DNA from: Petrolisthes cinctipes | Taxonomy: Eukaryota > Arthropoda > Malacostraca > Decapoda > Porcellanidae | Direction of reading: 5' to 3' | Assembly: GCA_033782935.1 (NCBI GenBank) | Contig: JAWQEG010000717.1 | Coordinates: 1,426,001-1,490,000 of the forward strand | Length of the DNA: 64,000 bases | Shown here: positions 1 to 13,930 of the stretch, in pieces | Layout: each line of letters opens with the position of its first letter | Position numbering within the stretch: the stretch's first letter is position 1 | The notes under the pieces: model-generated | Databases searched by the model: none | What the model was told of the DNA's origin: nothing | The model's input: only the letters and a program-made list of their open reading frames with translations | Program-made: the position numbers and the translations under genes

Positions 1-3000
1 CCCGTTTATATCTCAAATTCAGGCTCAAAACACCCGAAAATTCGATTTTCGGGGGTCCCAAAGTGATCTGTACTTAGTGCTAGAATATTTTCAAAATATA
101 GGCCCAAAACATGCTAAAAATCGATATTTTAGGTGCCCAAAGTCGATATCTCAAATTCAGGCCCAAAAAAAACAAAAATTCGATATTTTGGGGTCCCAGA
201 AGCGATCTGTACATGCCTACTCCGTGTTAGAGTATTTTCAATATTCAGGCCCAAAACATACTGAAAATCGATCTTTTAGGTGCCCAAAAGTCGATATGTG
301 GATGCATCTTTTGTACCCGTTTATATCTCAAATTCAGGCTCAAAACACCCGAAAATTCGGTATTTTTGGGTCCGGGAAGCGATCTGTACATCCCTACTCC
401 TAGTTAGAATGTTTTTAAGATACAGACACAAAATATGCTCAAAATCTATATTTTAGGTGCCCAAAAGTCGATATGTGCATGCATCTTCTGTACACGTTTA
501 TATCTCAAATTCAGTCTCAAAACACCCTAAAATTCAATATTTTGGGGTCCCAGAAGCGATCTGTACATGCCTACTCAGTGCTAGAATATTTTCAAAATAT
601 AAGCCCAAAACATGCTAAGAATCGATATTTTAGGTGCCCAAAGTCGATATCTCAAATTCAGGCCCAAAGCACCCAAAAATTCGATATTTTGGGGTCCCAG
701 AAGCGATCTGTACTTGCCTACTCGGTGTAGAGTATTTACAAAATACAGGCCCAAACCAAGCTGAATATCGATATTTTAGGTGACCAAAGTCAATATGTGT
801 ATTCATCTTCTGCACCCGTTTATATCCCAAATTCAACCTCAAAACACCCGAAAATTCGATATTTTTGGGTCCCAGAAGCGTCCTGTACATGCCTACCCAG
901 TGCTAGAATGTTTTCAAAATATAGGCTCAAATTTGAACGTGCTAAAAATCGATATTTTAAGTGTCCAAAGTCGAAATATGCATGCATCATCTGTACCCGT
1001 TTATATCTCAAATTCAGGCTCAAAACACCCGAAAATTCGATATTTTGGGGTCCCAGAAGTGATCTGTACATGCCTACTTAGTGCTAGAATATTTTCAAAA
1101 TATAGGCCCAGAACATGCTAAAAATCGAAATTTTAGGCGCCTAAAGTCGATATCTCAAATTCAGGCCCAAAACACCCGAAAATTCGATATTTTGGGGTCC
1201 CAGAAGCGAACTGTACATGCCTACTCCGTGTTAGAGTATTTTCAAAATACAGGCCAAAAAAAAAGTTGAAAATAGATATTTTAGGTGACCAAAGTCAATA
1301 TGTGTATTCATCTTCTGCACCCGTTTATATCCCAAATTCAACCTCAAAACACCCGAAAATTCTATATTTTTGGGTCTTAGCAGCGATCTGTACATGCTTA
1401 CTCGGTGCAAGAATGTTTTCAAAATATAGGCTCAAAACATGCTAAAAATCGATATTTTAAGTGTCCAAAGTCGATATGTGCATGCATCATCTGTTTCCGT
1501 TTATATCTCAAATTCAGGCTCAAAACACCCGAAAATTCGATTTTGGGGGGTCCCAGAAGTGATCTGTACTTAGTGCTAGAATATTTTCAAAATATAGGCC
1601 CAAAACATGCTAAAAATCGATATTTTAGGTGCTCAAAGTCGATATCTCTAATTCAGGCCCAAAAAAAACAAAAATTCGATATTTTGGGGTCCCAGAAGCG
1701 AACTGTACATGCCTACTACGTGTTAGAGTATTTTCAAAATACAGGCCCAAAACATACTGAAAATCGATCTTTTAGGTGCCCAAAAGTCGATATGTGCATG
1801 CATCTACTGTACCCGTTTATATCCCAAATTCAACCTCAAAACACCCGAAAATTCGATATTTTTGGGTCCCAGAAGCGATCTGTACATGCCTACTCAGTGC
1901 TAGAATTTTTTCAAAATATTGGCTCAAAACATGCTAAAAATCGATATTTTAAGTGTCCAAAGTCGATATGTGCATGCATCATCTGTACTCGTTTATATCT
2001 CAAATTCAGGCTCAAAACACCCGAAAATTCTATATTTTGGGGTCCCAGAAGTGATCTGTACATGACTATTTAGTGCTAGGATATTTTCAAAGTATTGGCC
2101 CAAAACATGCTAAAAATCGATATTTTAGGTGCCTAAAGTCGATATCTCAAATTCAGGCCCAAAACACCCGAAAATTCGATATTTTGGGGTCCCAGAAGTG
2201 ATATGTACATGCCTACTTAGTGATAGAATATTTTCAAAGTATTGGCCCAAAACATGCTAAAAATCGATATTTTAGGTGCCCAAAGTCGATATCTCAAATT
2301 CAGGCTCCAAACACCCGAAAATTCGATATTTTGGGGTCCCAGAAGCGATCTGTACATGACTACTCAGATGCAGGCCCAAAACATGCTGAAAATCGATATT
2401 TTAGGTGCCCAAAGTCAACATGTGTATGCATCTTCTGCACACGTTTATATCACAAATTCTACCTCAAAACACCCGAAAATTCAATAATTTTGGGTCCCAG
2501 AAGCGATCTGTACATGTCTAGTCAGTGCCAGAATGTTTTCAAAATATAAGCTCAAAATATGCTAAAAATCGATATTTTAGGTGTCCAAAGTCGATATGTG
2601 CATGCATCTTCGGTACCCGTTTATATCTCAAATTCAGGCTCAAAACACCCGAAAATTCGATATTTTGTGGTCCCAGAAGTGATCTGTACATGCCTACTTA
2701 GTGCTAGAATATTTTCAAAGTATTGGCCCAAACATGCTAAAAATCGATATTTTAGGTGCCCAAAGTCGATATCTCAAATTCAGGCCCAAAACACCCGAAA
2801 ATTAGATATTTTGGGGTCCCTGAAGCGAACTGTACATGCCTACTCCGTGTTAGAGTATTTTCAAAATACAGGCCCAAAACATACTGAAAATCGATCGTTT
2901 AGGTGCCCAAAAGTCGATATGTGGATGTATCTTCTGTACCCGTTTATATCTCAAATTCAGGCCCAAAACACACGAAAATTCGATATTTTGGGGTCCCAGA

Positions 3001-6000
3001 AGCGAACTGTACGTGCCTACTCCGTGTTAGAGTATTTTCAAAATACAGGCCCAAAACATACTGAAAATCGAACTTTTAGGTGCCCAAAAGTCGATATGTG
3101 CATGCATCTTCTGCACCTGTTTATATCCCAAATTCAACTTTAAAACAACCGAAAATTCGATATTTTGGGGTCCCAGAAGCGATCTGTACTTGCCTACTCC
3201 GTGTTAGAGTATTTTCAAAATACAGGCCCAAAACAAGCTGAAAATCGATATTTTAGGTGACCAAAGTCAATATGTGTATGCATCTTCTGCACCCGTTTAT
3301 ATCTCAAATTCAACCTCAAGACACCCGAAAATTCGATATTTTGGGGTCCCAGAAGCGAACTGTACATGCCTACTCCGTGTTAGAGTATTTTCAAAATACA
3401 GGCCCAAAACATACTGAAAATCGATCTTTTAGGTGCCCAAAAGTCGATATATGCATGCATCTTCTGTACCCGTTTATATCTCAAATTCAGGCTCCAAACA
3501 CCCGAAAATTCTATATTTTGGGGTCCCAGAAGCGATCTGTACATGCCTACTCAGATGCAGGCCCAAAACATGCTGAAAATCGATATTTCAGGTGCCCAAA
3601 GTCGATATCTCAAATTTAGGCCCAAAACACCCGAAAATTCGATATTTTGGGGTCCCCGAAGCGAACTGTACATGCCTACTCCGTGTTAGAGTATTTTCAA
3701 AATACAGGCCCAAAGCATACTGAAAATCGATCTTTTAGGTGCCCAAGAGTCGATATGTGCATGCATCTTCTGTACCCGTTTATATCCCAAATTCAACCTC
3801 AAAACACCCGAAAATTTGATATTTTTGGGTCCCAGAAGCGATCTGTACATGCCTACTCAGTGCTAGAATTTTTTCAAAATATAGGTTTAAAACATGCTAA
3901 AAATCGATATTTTAAGTGTCCAAAGTCGATATGTGCATGCATCATCTGTACCCGTTTATATCTCAAATGCAGGCTCAAAACACCCGAAAATTCTATATTT
4001 TGGGGTCCCAGAAGTTATCTGTACATGCCTACTTAGTGCTAGAATATTTTCAAAGTATTGGACCAAAACATGCTAGAAATCGATATTTTAGGTGCCCAAA
4101 GTCGATATCTCAAATTTAGGCCCAAAACACCCGAAAAATCGATATTTTGGGGTCCCAGAAGCGAACTGTACATGCCTACTCCGTGTTAGAGCATTTTCAA
4201 ATTACAGGCCCAAAACATACTGAAAATCGATCTTTTAGGTGCCCATAAGTCGATATGTGCATGCATCTTCTGTACCCGTTTATATCTCAAATTCAGGCTC
4301 CAAACACCCGAAAATTCGATATTTTGGGGTCCCACAGGCGATCTGTACATGCCTACTTAGTGCTAGAATTTTTTTAAAATATAGGCTCAAAACATGCAAA
4401 AAATCGATATTTTAAGTGTCCAAAGTCGATATGTGCATGCATCATCTGTACCCGTTTATATCTCAAATAACAGGCTCAAAACACCCGAAAATTCGATGTT
4501 TTGGAGTCCCAGAAGTGGTTTGTACATGCCTACTTAGTGCTAGAATGTTTTCAAAATATAGGCCCAAAAAATGCTAAAAGACGATATTTTAGGTGCCCAA
4601 AGTCGATATCTCAAATTCAGGACCAAAATACCCGAAAATTCGATATTTTGGGGTCCCAGAAGTGGTTTGTACATGCCTACTTAGTGCTAGAATGTTTTCA
4701 AAATACAGGCCCAAAACATGCTAAAAATCGATATTTTAAGTGTCCAAAGTCGATATGTGCATGCATCTTCTGTACCCGTTTATATCTCAAATTCAGGCTC
4801 AAAACACCCGAAAATTCGATATTTTGGGGTCCCAAAAGCGATCTGTACATCCCTACTCCTAGTTAGAATGTTTTCAAGATACAGACCCAAAACATGCTCA
4901 AATTCGATATTTTAGGTACCCAAAAGTCGATATGTGCATGCATCTTCTGTACCCGTTTATATCTCAAATTCAGGCTCAAATCCCCCGAAAATTCGATATT
5001 TTGGGGTCCCAGAAGCGATCTGTACATGCCTACTTAGTGCTAGAATATTTTCAAAATATAGGCCTAAAACATGCTAAAATCGATATTTTAGGTGCCCAAA
5101 GACGATATCTCAAATTGAGGCCCAAAACACCCAAAAATTCGATATTTTGGGGTACCAGAAGCGATCTGTACATGCCTACTCCGTGTTAGAGTATTTTCAA
5201 TATACAGGCCCAGAACATACTGAAAAACGATCTTTTTGGTGCCCAAAAGTCGATATGTGGATGCATCTTCTTTACCCGTTTATATCTCAAATTCAGGCTC
5301 AAAACACCCGAAAATTCGATTTTTGGGGGTCCCAAAGTGATCTGTACTTAGTGCTAGAATATTTTCAAAATATAGGCCCAAAACATGCTAAAAATCGATA
5401 TTTTAGGTGCCCAAAGTCGATATCTCAAATTCAGGCCCAAAAAAAACAAAAATTCGATATTTTGGGGTCCCAGAAGCGATCTGTACATGCCTACTCCGTG
5501 TTAGAGTATTTTCAATATACCGGCCGAAAACATACTGAAAATCGATCTTTTAGGTGCCCAAAAGTCGATATGTGGATGCATCTTTTGTACCCGTTTATAT
5601 CTCAAATTCAGGTTCAAAACACCCGAAAATTCGATATTTTGGGGTCCAAGAAGCGATCTATATTTGCCTACTCCGTGTTAGAGTATTTTCAAAATACAGG
5701 CCCAAAACAAAATGAAAATCGATATTTTAGGTGACCAAAGTCAATATGTGTATTCATCTTCTGCACCCGTTTATATCCCAAATTCTACCTCAAAACACCC
5801 GAAAATTCGATATTTTTGGGTCCTAGCAGCGATCTGTACATGCTTACTCAGTGCTAGAATGTTTTCAAAATTTAGGCTCAAAACATGCTAACAGTCGATA
5901 TTTTATGTGTCCAAAGTCGATATGTGCATGCATCATCTGTACCCGTTTATATCTCAAATTCAGGCTCAAAACACCCGAAAATTCGATATTTTGGGGTCCC

Positions 6001-8219
6001 AGAAGTGATCTGTACTTAGTGCTAGAATATTTTCAAAATATAGGCCCAAAACATGCTAAAAATCGATATTTTAGGTGCCCAAAGTCGATATCTCAAATTC
6101 TGGCCCAAAACACCCAAAAATTCGATATTTTGGGGTCCCAGAAGCGATCTGTACATGCCTACTCCGTGTTAGAGTATTTTCAATATTCAGGCCCAAAACA
6201 TACTGAAAATCGATCTTTTAGGTGCCCAAAAGTCGATATGTGGATGTATCTTTTGTACCCGTTTATATCTCAAATTCAGGCTCAAAACACCCGAAAATTC
6301 GATATTTTGGGGTCCCAGAAGCGATCTGTACTTGCCTACTCCGTGTTAGAGTATTTTCATAATACAGGCCCAACACAAGCTGAAAATCGATATTTTAGGT
6401 GACCAAAGTCAATATGTGTATGCATCTTCTGCACCAGTTTATATCCAAAAATTAACCTCAAAACACCCAAAAATTTGATATTTTTGGGTCCCAGGAGCGA
6501 TCTGTACATGCCTACTCAGTGCTAGAATGTTTTCAAAATATAGGCTCAAAACATGCTAAATATCGATATTTTAAGTGTCCACAGTCGATACGTGCATGCA
6601 TCATTTGTACCTGTTTATATCTCAAAATCAGGCCCAAAACACCCGGAAATTCGATATTTTGGGGTCCCAGAAGCGAACTGTACATGCCTACTCCATGTTA
6701 GAGTATTTTCAAAATACAGGCCCAAAACATACTGAAAATTGATCTTTTAGGTGCCCAAAAGTCGATATGTGCATGCATCTTCTGTACCCGTTTATATCCC
6801 AAATTCAACCTCAAATCACCCGAAAATTCGATATTTTTGGGTTCCAGAAGTGATCTGTACATGCCTACTTAGTGCTAGAATATTTTCAAAATATAGTCCC
6901 TAAACATGCTAAAAATCGATATATTAGGTGCCCAAAGTCGATATCTCAAATTCAGGCCCAAAACACCCGAAAATTCGATATTTTGGGGTCCCAGAAGCGA
7001 ACTGTACATGCTTACTCCGTGTTAGAGTATTTTCAAAATACAGGCCCAAAACATACTGAAAATCGATCTTTTAGGTGCCCAAAAGTCGATATGTGCATGC
7101 ATCTTCTGTACCCGTTTATATCTCAAATTCAACCTCAAAACACCCGAAAATTCGATATTTTGGGGTCCCAGAAGCGATCTGTACATGCCTCCTCAGATGC
7201 AGGCCCAAAACATGCTGAAAATCGATAATTTAGGTGCCCAAAGTCAACATGTGTATGTATCTTCCGCACTTGTTTATATCTCAAATTCAACCTCAAAGCA
7301 CCCGAAAATTCGATAATTTTGGGTCCCAAAAGCGATCTGTACATGTCTAGTCAGTGCAAGAATGTTTTCAAAATATAGGCTCTAAACATGCTAAAAATCG
7401 ATATTTTAAGTGTCCAAAGTTGATATGTGCATGCATCTTCTGTACCCGTTTATATCTCAAATTCAGGCTCAAAACACCAGAAAATTCGATATTTTTGGGT
7501 CCCAGAAGCGATCTGTACATGCCTACTCCGTGTTAGAGTATTTTCAATATACAGGCCCAAAACATACTGAAAATCGATCTTTTAGGTGCCCAAAAGTCGA
7601 ATTGTGGATGAATCTTCGGTACCCGTTTATATCTCAAATTCAGGCTCAAAACACCCGAAAATTCGATATTTTTGGGTCCCAGAAGCGATCTGTACTTGCT
7701 TACTCAGTGCTAGAATGTTTTCAAAATATAGGCTCAAAACATGCTAAAAATCAATATTTTAAGTGTCCAAAGTCGATATGTGCATGCATTATCTGTACCC
7801 GTTTATATCTCAACTTCAGGCTCAAAACACCCGAAAATTCGATTTTGGGTGGTCCCAGAAGTGATCTGTACTTAGTGCTAGAATATTTTCAAAATATAGG
7901 CCCAGAATATGCTAAAAATCGATATTTTAGGTGCCCAAAGTCGATATCTCAAATTCAGGCCCAAAACACCCAAAAATTCGATATTTTGGGGTCCCAGAAG
8001 CGATCTGTACATGCCTACTCCGTGTTAGAGTATTTTCAATATTCAGGCCCAAAACATACTGAAAATCGATCTTTTAGGTGACAAAAAGTCGATATGTGGA
8101 TGCATCTTTTGTACCCGTTTATATCTCAATTTCAGGCTCAAAACACCCGAAAATTCGATATTTTGGGGTCCCAGAAGCGATCTGTACTTGCCTACTCCGT
8201 GTTAGAGTATTTTCATAAT
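1..8219 (+). repeat. Left mosaic of satellite monomers
   Basis: Full-length, A-short and B-short monomers are interleaved without one dominant higher-order period that I can see. A GTACTTAG variant of half B, lacking 8 bp (ATGCCTAC), occurs near 70, 1,565, 5,340, 6,010 and 7,867. The first 400 bp or so resemble about 5,275-5,690, sharing an unusual AAAAAAAAC run and the GTACTTAG junction. Open frames here, such as 1,405-2,073, run through several monomers and are not genes. Confidence 0.9.
5840..6652 (+). repeat. Duplicated block, copy 1 (offset 1,856 bp)
   Basis: This block matches 7,696-8,508 at a constant 1,856-bp offset and shares private changes. These include the GTACTTAG deletion, TTTTCATAATACAGG, CCCAACACAAGC, CACCAGTTTATATCC and CACCCGGAAATTCG. 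Limits are approximate because flanking monomers are homologous too. Confidence 0.75.
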
Positions 8220-8508
8220 ACAGGCCCAACACAAGCTGAAAATCGATATTTTAGGTGACCAAAGTCAATATGTGTATGCATCTTCTGCACCAGTTTATAT
8301 CCAAAAAATAACCTCAAAACACCCGAAAATTCGATATTTTTGGGTCCCAGGAGCGATCTGTACATGCCTACTCAGTGCTAGAATGTTTTCAGAATATAGG
8401 CTCAAAACATGCTAAAAATCGATATTTTAAGTGTCCAAAGTCGATACGTGCATGCATCATTTGTACCCGTTTATATCTCAAATTCAGGCCCAAAACACCC
8501 GGAAATTC
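7696..8508 (+). repeat. Duplicated block, copy 2 (offset 1,856 bp)
   Basis: Partner of 5,840-6,652. The match ends where this copy continues with a long T run and GGTCCTAG, while copy 1 continues GATATTTTGGGGTCCCAG. Its right part lies inside the larger 7,055-bp duplication that starts near 8,220. Confidence 0.75.
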
Positions 8509-11219
8509 GTTTTTTTTTGGTCCTAGAAGCGATCTGTACATCCCTACTCCTAGTTAGAATATTTTCAAGATACAGACCCAAAACATGCTCAAAATCGATA
8601 TTTTAGGTGCCCTAAAGTCGATATGTGCATGCATCTTCTGTACCCGTTTATATCTCAAATTCAGGCTTAAAACACCCGAAAATTCGATATTTTGGGGTCC
8701 CAGAAGCGATCTGTACATGCCTACTCAGTGCTAGAATATTTTCAAAATATGGGCCCAAAACATGCTAAAATAGATATTTTAGGTGCCCAAAGTCGATATC
8801 TCAAATTCAGGCCCAAAACACCCAAAAATTCGATATTTTGGGGTCCCAGAAGCGATCTGTACATGCCTACTCCGTGTTAGAGTATTTTCAATATACAGGC
8901 CCAAAACATATTGAAAATCGATCTTTTAGGTGCCCAAAAGTCGATATGTGAATGCATCTTCTTGACCCGTTTATATCTCAAATTCAGGCTAAAAACACCC
9001 GAAAATTCGATATTTTGGGGTCCCAGAAGCGATCTGTACTTGCCTACTCCGTGTTAGAGTATTTTAAAAATACAGCCCCAAAACAAGCTGAAAATCGATA
9101 TTTTAGGTGACCAAAGTGAATATGTGTATGCATCTTCTGGACCCGTTTATATCCCAAATTCAACCTCAAAACACCCGAAAATTCGATATTTTTGGGTCCC
9201 AGAAGCCATCTGTACATGCCTACTCAGTGCTAGAATGTTTTCAAAATATAGAATCAAAACATGCTAAAAATCGATATTTTAAGTGTCCAAAGTCGATATG
9301 TGCATGCATCATCTGTACCCGTTTATATCTCAAATTCAGGCTCAAAACACCCGAAAATTCGATATTTTGGGGTCCCAGAAGTGATCTGTACTTAGTGCTA
9401 GAATATTATCAAAATTATAGGCCCAAAATATGCTAAAAATCGATATTTTAGGTGCCGAAAGTCGATATCTCAAATTCAGGCTCAAAACACCCGAAAATTC
9501 GTTTTTTTTGGGTCCTAGAAGCGATCTGTACATCCCTACTCCTAGTTAGAATATTTTCAAGATACAGACCCAAAACATGCTCAAAATCGATATTTTAGGT
9601 GCCCTAAAGTCGATATGTGCATGCATCTTCTGTACCCGATTATATCTCAAATTCAAGCTTAAAACACCTGAAAATTCGATATTTTGGGGTCCCAGAAGCG
9701 ATCTGTACATGCCTACTCAGTGCTAGAATTTTTTCAAAATATGGGCCCAAAACATGCTAAAATAGATATTTTAGGTGCCCAAAGTCGATATCTCAAATTC
9801 AGGCCCAAAACACCCAAAAATTCGATATTTTGGGGTCCCAGAAGCGATCAGTACATGCCTACTCCGTGTTAGAGAATTTTCAATATACAGGCCCAAAACA
9901 TACTGAAAATCGATCTTTTAGGTGCCCAAAAGTCGATATGTGTATGCATCTTCTTGACCCGTTTATATCTCAAATTCAGGCTAAAAACACCCGAAAATTC
10001 GATATTTTGGGGTCCCAGAAGCGATCTGTACTTGCCAACTCAGTGCTAGAATGTTTTCAAAATATAGGCTCAAAACATGCTAAAAATCGATATTTTAAGT
10101 GTCCAAAGTCGATATGTGCATGCATCATCTGTTCCCGTTTATATATCAAATTTAGGCTCAAAACACCCGAAAATTCGATATTTTTGGGTGCCAGAAGTGA
10201 TCTGTACTTAGTGCTAGAATATTTTCAAAAATATAGGCCCAAAATATGCTAAAAATCGATATTTTAGGTGCCCAAAGTCGATATCTCAAATTCAGGCCCA
10301 AAACACCCGAAAATTTGATATTTTGGGGTCCCAGAAGCGATCTGTACATACCTACTCAGTGCTAGAGTATTTTCAATATACAGGCCCAAAACATACTGAA
10401 AATCGATCTTTTAGGTGCCCAAAAGTCGATATGTGCATGCATCTTCTGTACTCGTTTTTATCTCAAATTCAGGCTCCAAACACCCGAAAATTCGATATTT
10501 TGGGGTCTCAGAAGCGATCTGTACATGCCTACTCAGATGCAGGCCCAAAATATGCTGAAAATCGATATTTTAGGTGCCTAAAGTTAACATGTGTATGCAT
10601 CTTCTGCACTCGTTTATATCTCAAATTTAACCTCAAAACACCCGAAAATTCAATAATTTTGGGTCCCAGAAGCGATCTGTACATGTCTAGTCAGTGCAAG
10701 AATATTTTCAAAATATAGGCTCAAAACATGCTAAAAATCGATATTTTAAGTGTCCAAGGTCGATATGTGCATGCATCCTCTTTACCCTTTTATATATCAA
10801 ATTCAGGCTCAAAACACCTGAAAATTCGTTTTTTTTGGGTCCTAGAAGCGATCTGTACATCCCTAGTCCTAGTTAGAATATTTTCAAGATACAGACCCAA
10901 AACATGCTCAAAATCGATATTTTAGGTGCCCTAAAGTCGATATGTGCATGCATCTTCTGTACCCGTTTATATCTCAAATTCAGGCTCAAAACACCCGAAA
11001 ATTCGATATTTTGGGGCCCCAGAAGTGATCTGTACTTAGTGCTAGAATATTTTCAAAAATATAGGCCCAAAATATGCTAAAAATCGATATTTTAGGTGCC
11101 CAAATTCGATATCTCAAATTCAGGCCCAAAACACCCGAAAATTCGATATTTTGGGGTCCCAGAATCGAACTGTACATGCCTACTCAGTGCTAGAGTATTT
11201 TCAATATACAGGCCCAAAA

Positions 11220-12574
11220 CATACTGAAAATCGATCTTTTAGGTGCCCAAAAGTCGATATGTGGATGTATCTTCTGTACCCGTTTATATCTCAAATTCAG
11301 GCTCAAAACACCCGAAAATTCGATATTTTGGGGTCCCTGAAGCGATCTGTACTTGCCTACTCCGTGTTTGAATATTTTCAAAATACAGGCCCAAAACAAG
11401 CTGAAAATCGATATTTTAGGTGACGAAAGTCAATACGTGTATGCATCTTCTGCACCCGTTTATATCCCAAATTCAACCTCAAAACACCCGAAAATTCGAT
11501 ATTTTTGGGTCCCAGAAGCGATCTTACATGCCTACTCAGTGCTAGAATGTTTACAAATATAGGCTCAAAACATGCTAAAAATCGATATTTTAAGTGTCCA
11601 AAGTCGATATGTGCATGCATCATCTGTACCCGTTTATATCTCAAATTCAGGCCCAAAACACCCGAAAATTCGATATTTTGGGGTTCCAGAAGCGAACTGT
11701 ACATGCCTACTCCGTGCTAGAGTATTTTCAAAATACAGGCCCAAAACATACTGAAAATCGATCTTTAAGGTGCCCAAAAGTCGATATGTGCATGCATCTT
11801 CTGTACTCGTTTATATCTCAAATTCAGCCTCCAAACACCCGAAAATTCGATATTTTGGGGTCCCAGAAGCGATCTGTACATGCCTACTCAGATGCTGGCC
11901 CAAAACATGCTGAAAATCGATATTTTAGGTGCCCAAAGTTAACATGTGTATGCATCTTCTGCACTCGTTTTTATCTAAAATTCAACCTCAAAACACCCGA
12001 AAATTCAATAATTTTGGGTCCCAGAAGCGATCTGTACATGTCTAGTCAGTGCAAGAATGTTTTCAAAATACAGGCTCGAAACATGCTAAAAATCGATATT
12101 TTAAGTGTCCAAAGTCGATATGTGCATGCATCTTCTGTACCCGTTTATATCTCAAATTCAGGCTCAAAACACCCGAAAATTCGGTATTTTTGGGTCCTAG
12201 AAGCGATCTGTAAATTCCTACTCCTAGTTAGAATGTTTTCAAGATACAGACCCAAAACATGCTCAAAATCGATATTTTAGGTGCCCAAAAGTCGATATGT
12301 GCATGCATCTTCTGTACCCGTTTTTATCTCAAATTCAGGCTCAAAACACCCGAAAAATCGATATTTATGGGGTCCAAGAAGCGGTCTGTACATCAGTGCT
12401 GGAATATTTTCAAAATATAGGCCCGAAACATGCTAAAATCGATATTTTAGGTGCCCAAAGTCGATATCTCAAATCCAGGCCCAAAACACCCAAAAATTCG
12501 ATATTTTGGGGTCCCAGAAGCGATCTGTACATGCCTACTCAGTGCTAGAGTATTTTCAATATACAGGCCCAAAA
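11220..12574 (+). repeat. 8-monomer higher-order repeat, unit 1 (1,355 bp)
   Basis: Eight successive monomers of different subtype form this unit. In order: GTGGATGTATC type, GTGACGAAAG type preceded by ACAAGC, AAGTGTCC type, CTTTAAGG type ending in B-short, AACATGTGTATG type, second AAGTGTCC type, GCTCAAAATCG type with a shortened GTACATCAGTGCTGG half B, and an A-short monomer. The next unit begins at 12,575. Identity to unit 2 is high by eye. Confidence 0.85.
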
Positions 12575-13930
12575 CATACTGAAAATCGATCTCTTAGGTG
12601 CCCAAAAGTCGATATGTGGATGTATCTTCTGTACCCGTTTATATCTCAAATTCAGGCTCAAAACACCCGAAAATTCGATATTTTGGGGTCCCTGAAGCGA
12701 TCTGTACTTGCCTACTCCGTGTTAGAGTATTTTCAAAATACAGGCCCAAAACAAGCTGAAAATCGATATTTTAGGTGACGAAAGTCAATATGTGTATGCA
12801 TCTTCTGCACCCGTTTATATCCCAAATTCAACCTCAAAACACCCGAAAATATGATATTTTTGGGTCCCAGAAGCGATCTTACATGCCTACTCAGTGCTAG
12901 AATGTTTACAAAATATAGGCTCAAAACATGCTAAAAATCGATATTTTAAGTGTCCAAAGTCGATATGTGCATGCATCATCTGTACCCGTTTATATCTCAA
13001 ATTCAGGCCCAAAACACCCGAAAATTCAATATTTTGGGGTTCCAGAAGCGAACTGTACATGCCTACTCCGTGCTAGAGTATTTTCAAAATACAGGCCCAA
13101 AACACACTGAAAATCGATCTTTAAGGTGCCCAAAAGTCGATATGTGCATGCATCTTCTGTACTCGTTTATATCTCAAATTCAGCCTCCAAACACCCGAAA
13201 ATTCGATATTTTGGGGTCCCAGAAGCGATCTGTACAAGCCTACTCAGATGCTGGCCCAAAACATGCTGAAAATCGATATTTTAGGTGCCCAAAGTTAACA
13301 TGTGTATGCATCTTCTGCACTCGTTTTTATCTAAAATTCAACCTCAAAATACCCGAAAATTCAATAATTTTGGGTCCCAGAAGCGATCTGTACATGTCTA
13401 GTCAGTGCAAGAATGTTTTCAAAATACAGGCTCGAAACATGCTAAAAATCGATATTTTAAGTGTCCAAAGTCGATATGTGCATGCATCTCCTGTACCCGT
13501 TTATATCTCAAATTCAGGCTCAAAACACCCGAAAATTCGGTATTTTTGGGTCCTAAAAGCGATCTGTACATTCCTACTCCTAGTTAGAATGTTTTCAAGA
13601 TACAGACCCAAAACATGCTCAAAATCGATATTTTAGGTGCCCAAAAGTCGATATGTGCATGCATCTTCTGTACCCGTTTTTATCTCAAATTCAGGCTCAA
13701 AACACCCGAAAATTCGATATTTATGGGGTCCAAGAAGCGATCTGTACATCAGTGCTGGAATATTTTCAAAATATAGGCCCGAAACATGCTAAAATCGATA
13801 TTTTAGGTGCAAAAAGTCGATATCTCAAATCCAGGCCCAAAACACCCAAAAATTCGATATTTTGGGGTCCCAGAAGCGATCTGTACATGCCTACTCAGTG
13901 CTAGAGTATTTTCAATATACAGGCCCAAAA
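12575..13930 (+). repeat. 8-monomer higher-order repeat, unit 2 (1,356 bp)
   Basis: Monomer starts fall near 12,575, 12,751, 12,927, 13,103, 13,263, 13,438, 13,615 and 13,786, with unit 3 starting at 13,931. The short steps of about 160 and 145 bp mark the B-short and A-short members. The change CGATCTCTTAGG near 12,583 is shared with 18,105 and links this unit to its partner 5,522 bp away. Confidence 0.87.

Noticed and set aside
820..1071. Reverse-strand open frames (for example 820-1,071, 58,298-58,615) as genes
   Set aside because: They are antisense readings of the same monomers with no conserved limits or domains.
11594..12280. Repeated 228-codon open frames (11,594, 12,950) as a tandem gene family
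   Set aside because: Spacing equals the 1,356-bp higher-order repeat, and homologous stretches in other units are truncated to 159 codons or extended by single-base changes without any sign of constraint.
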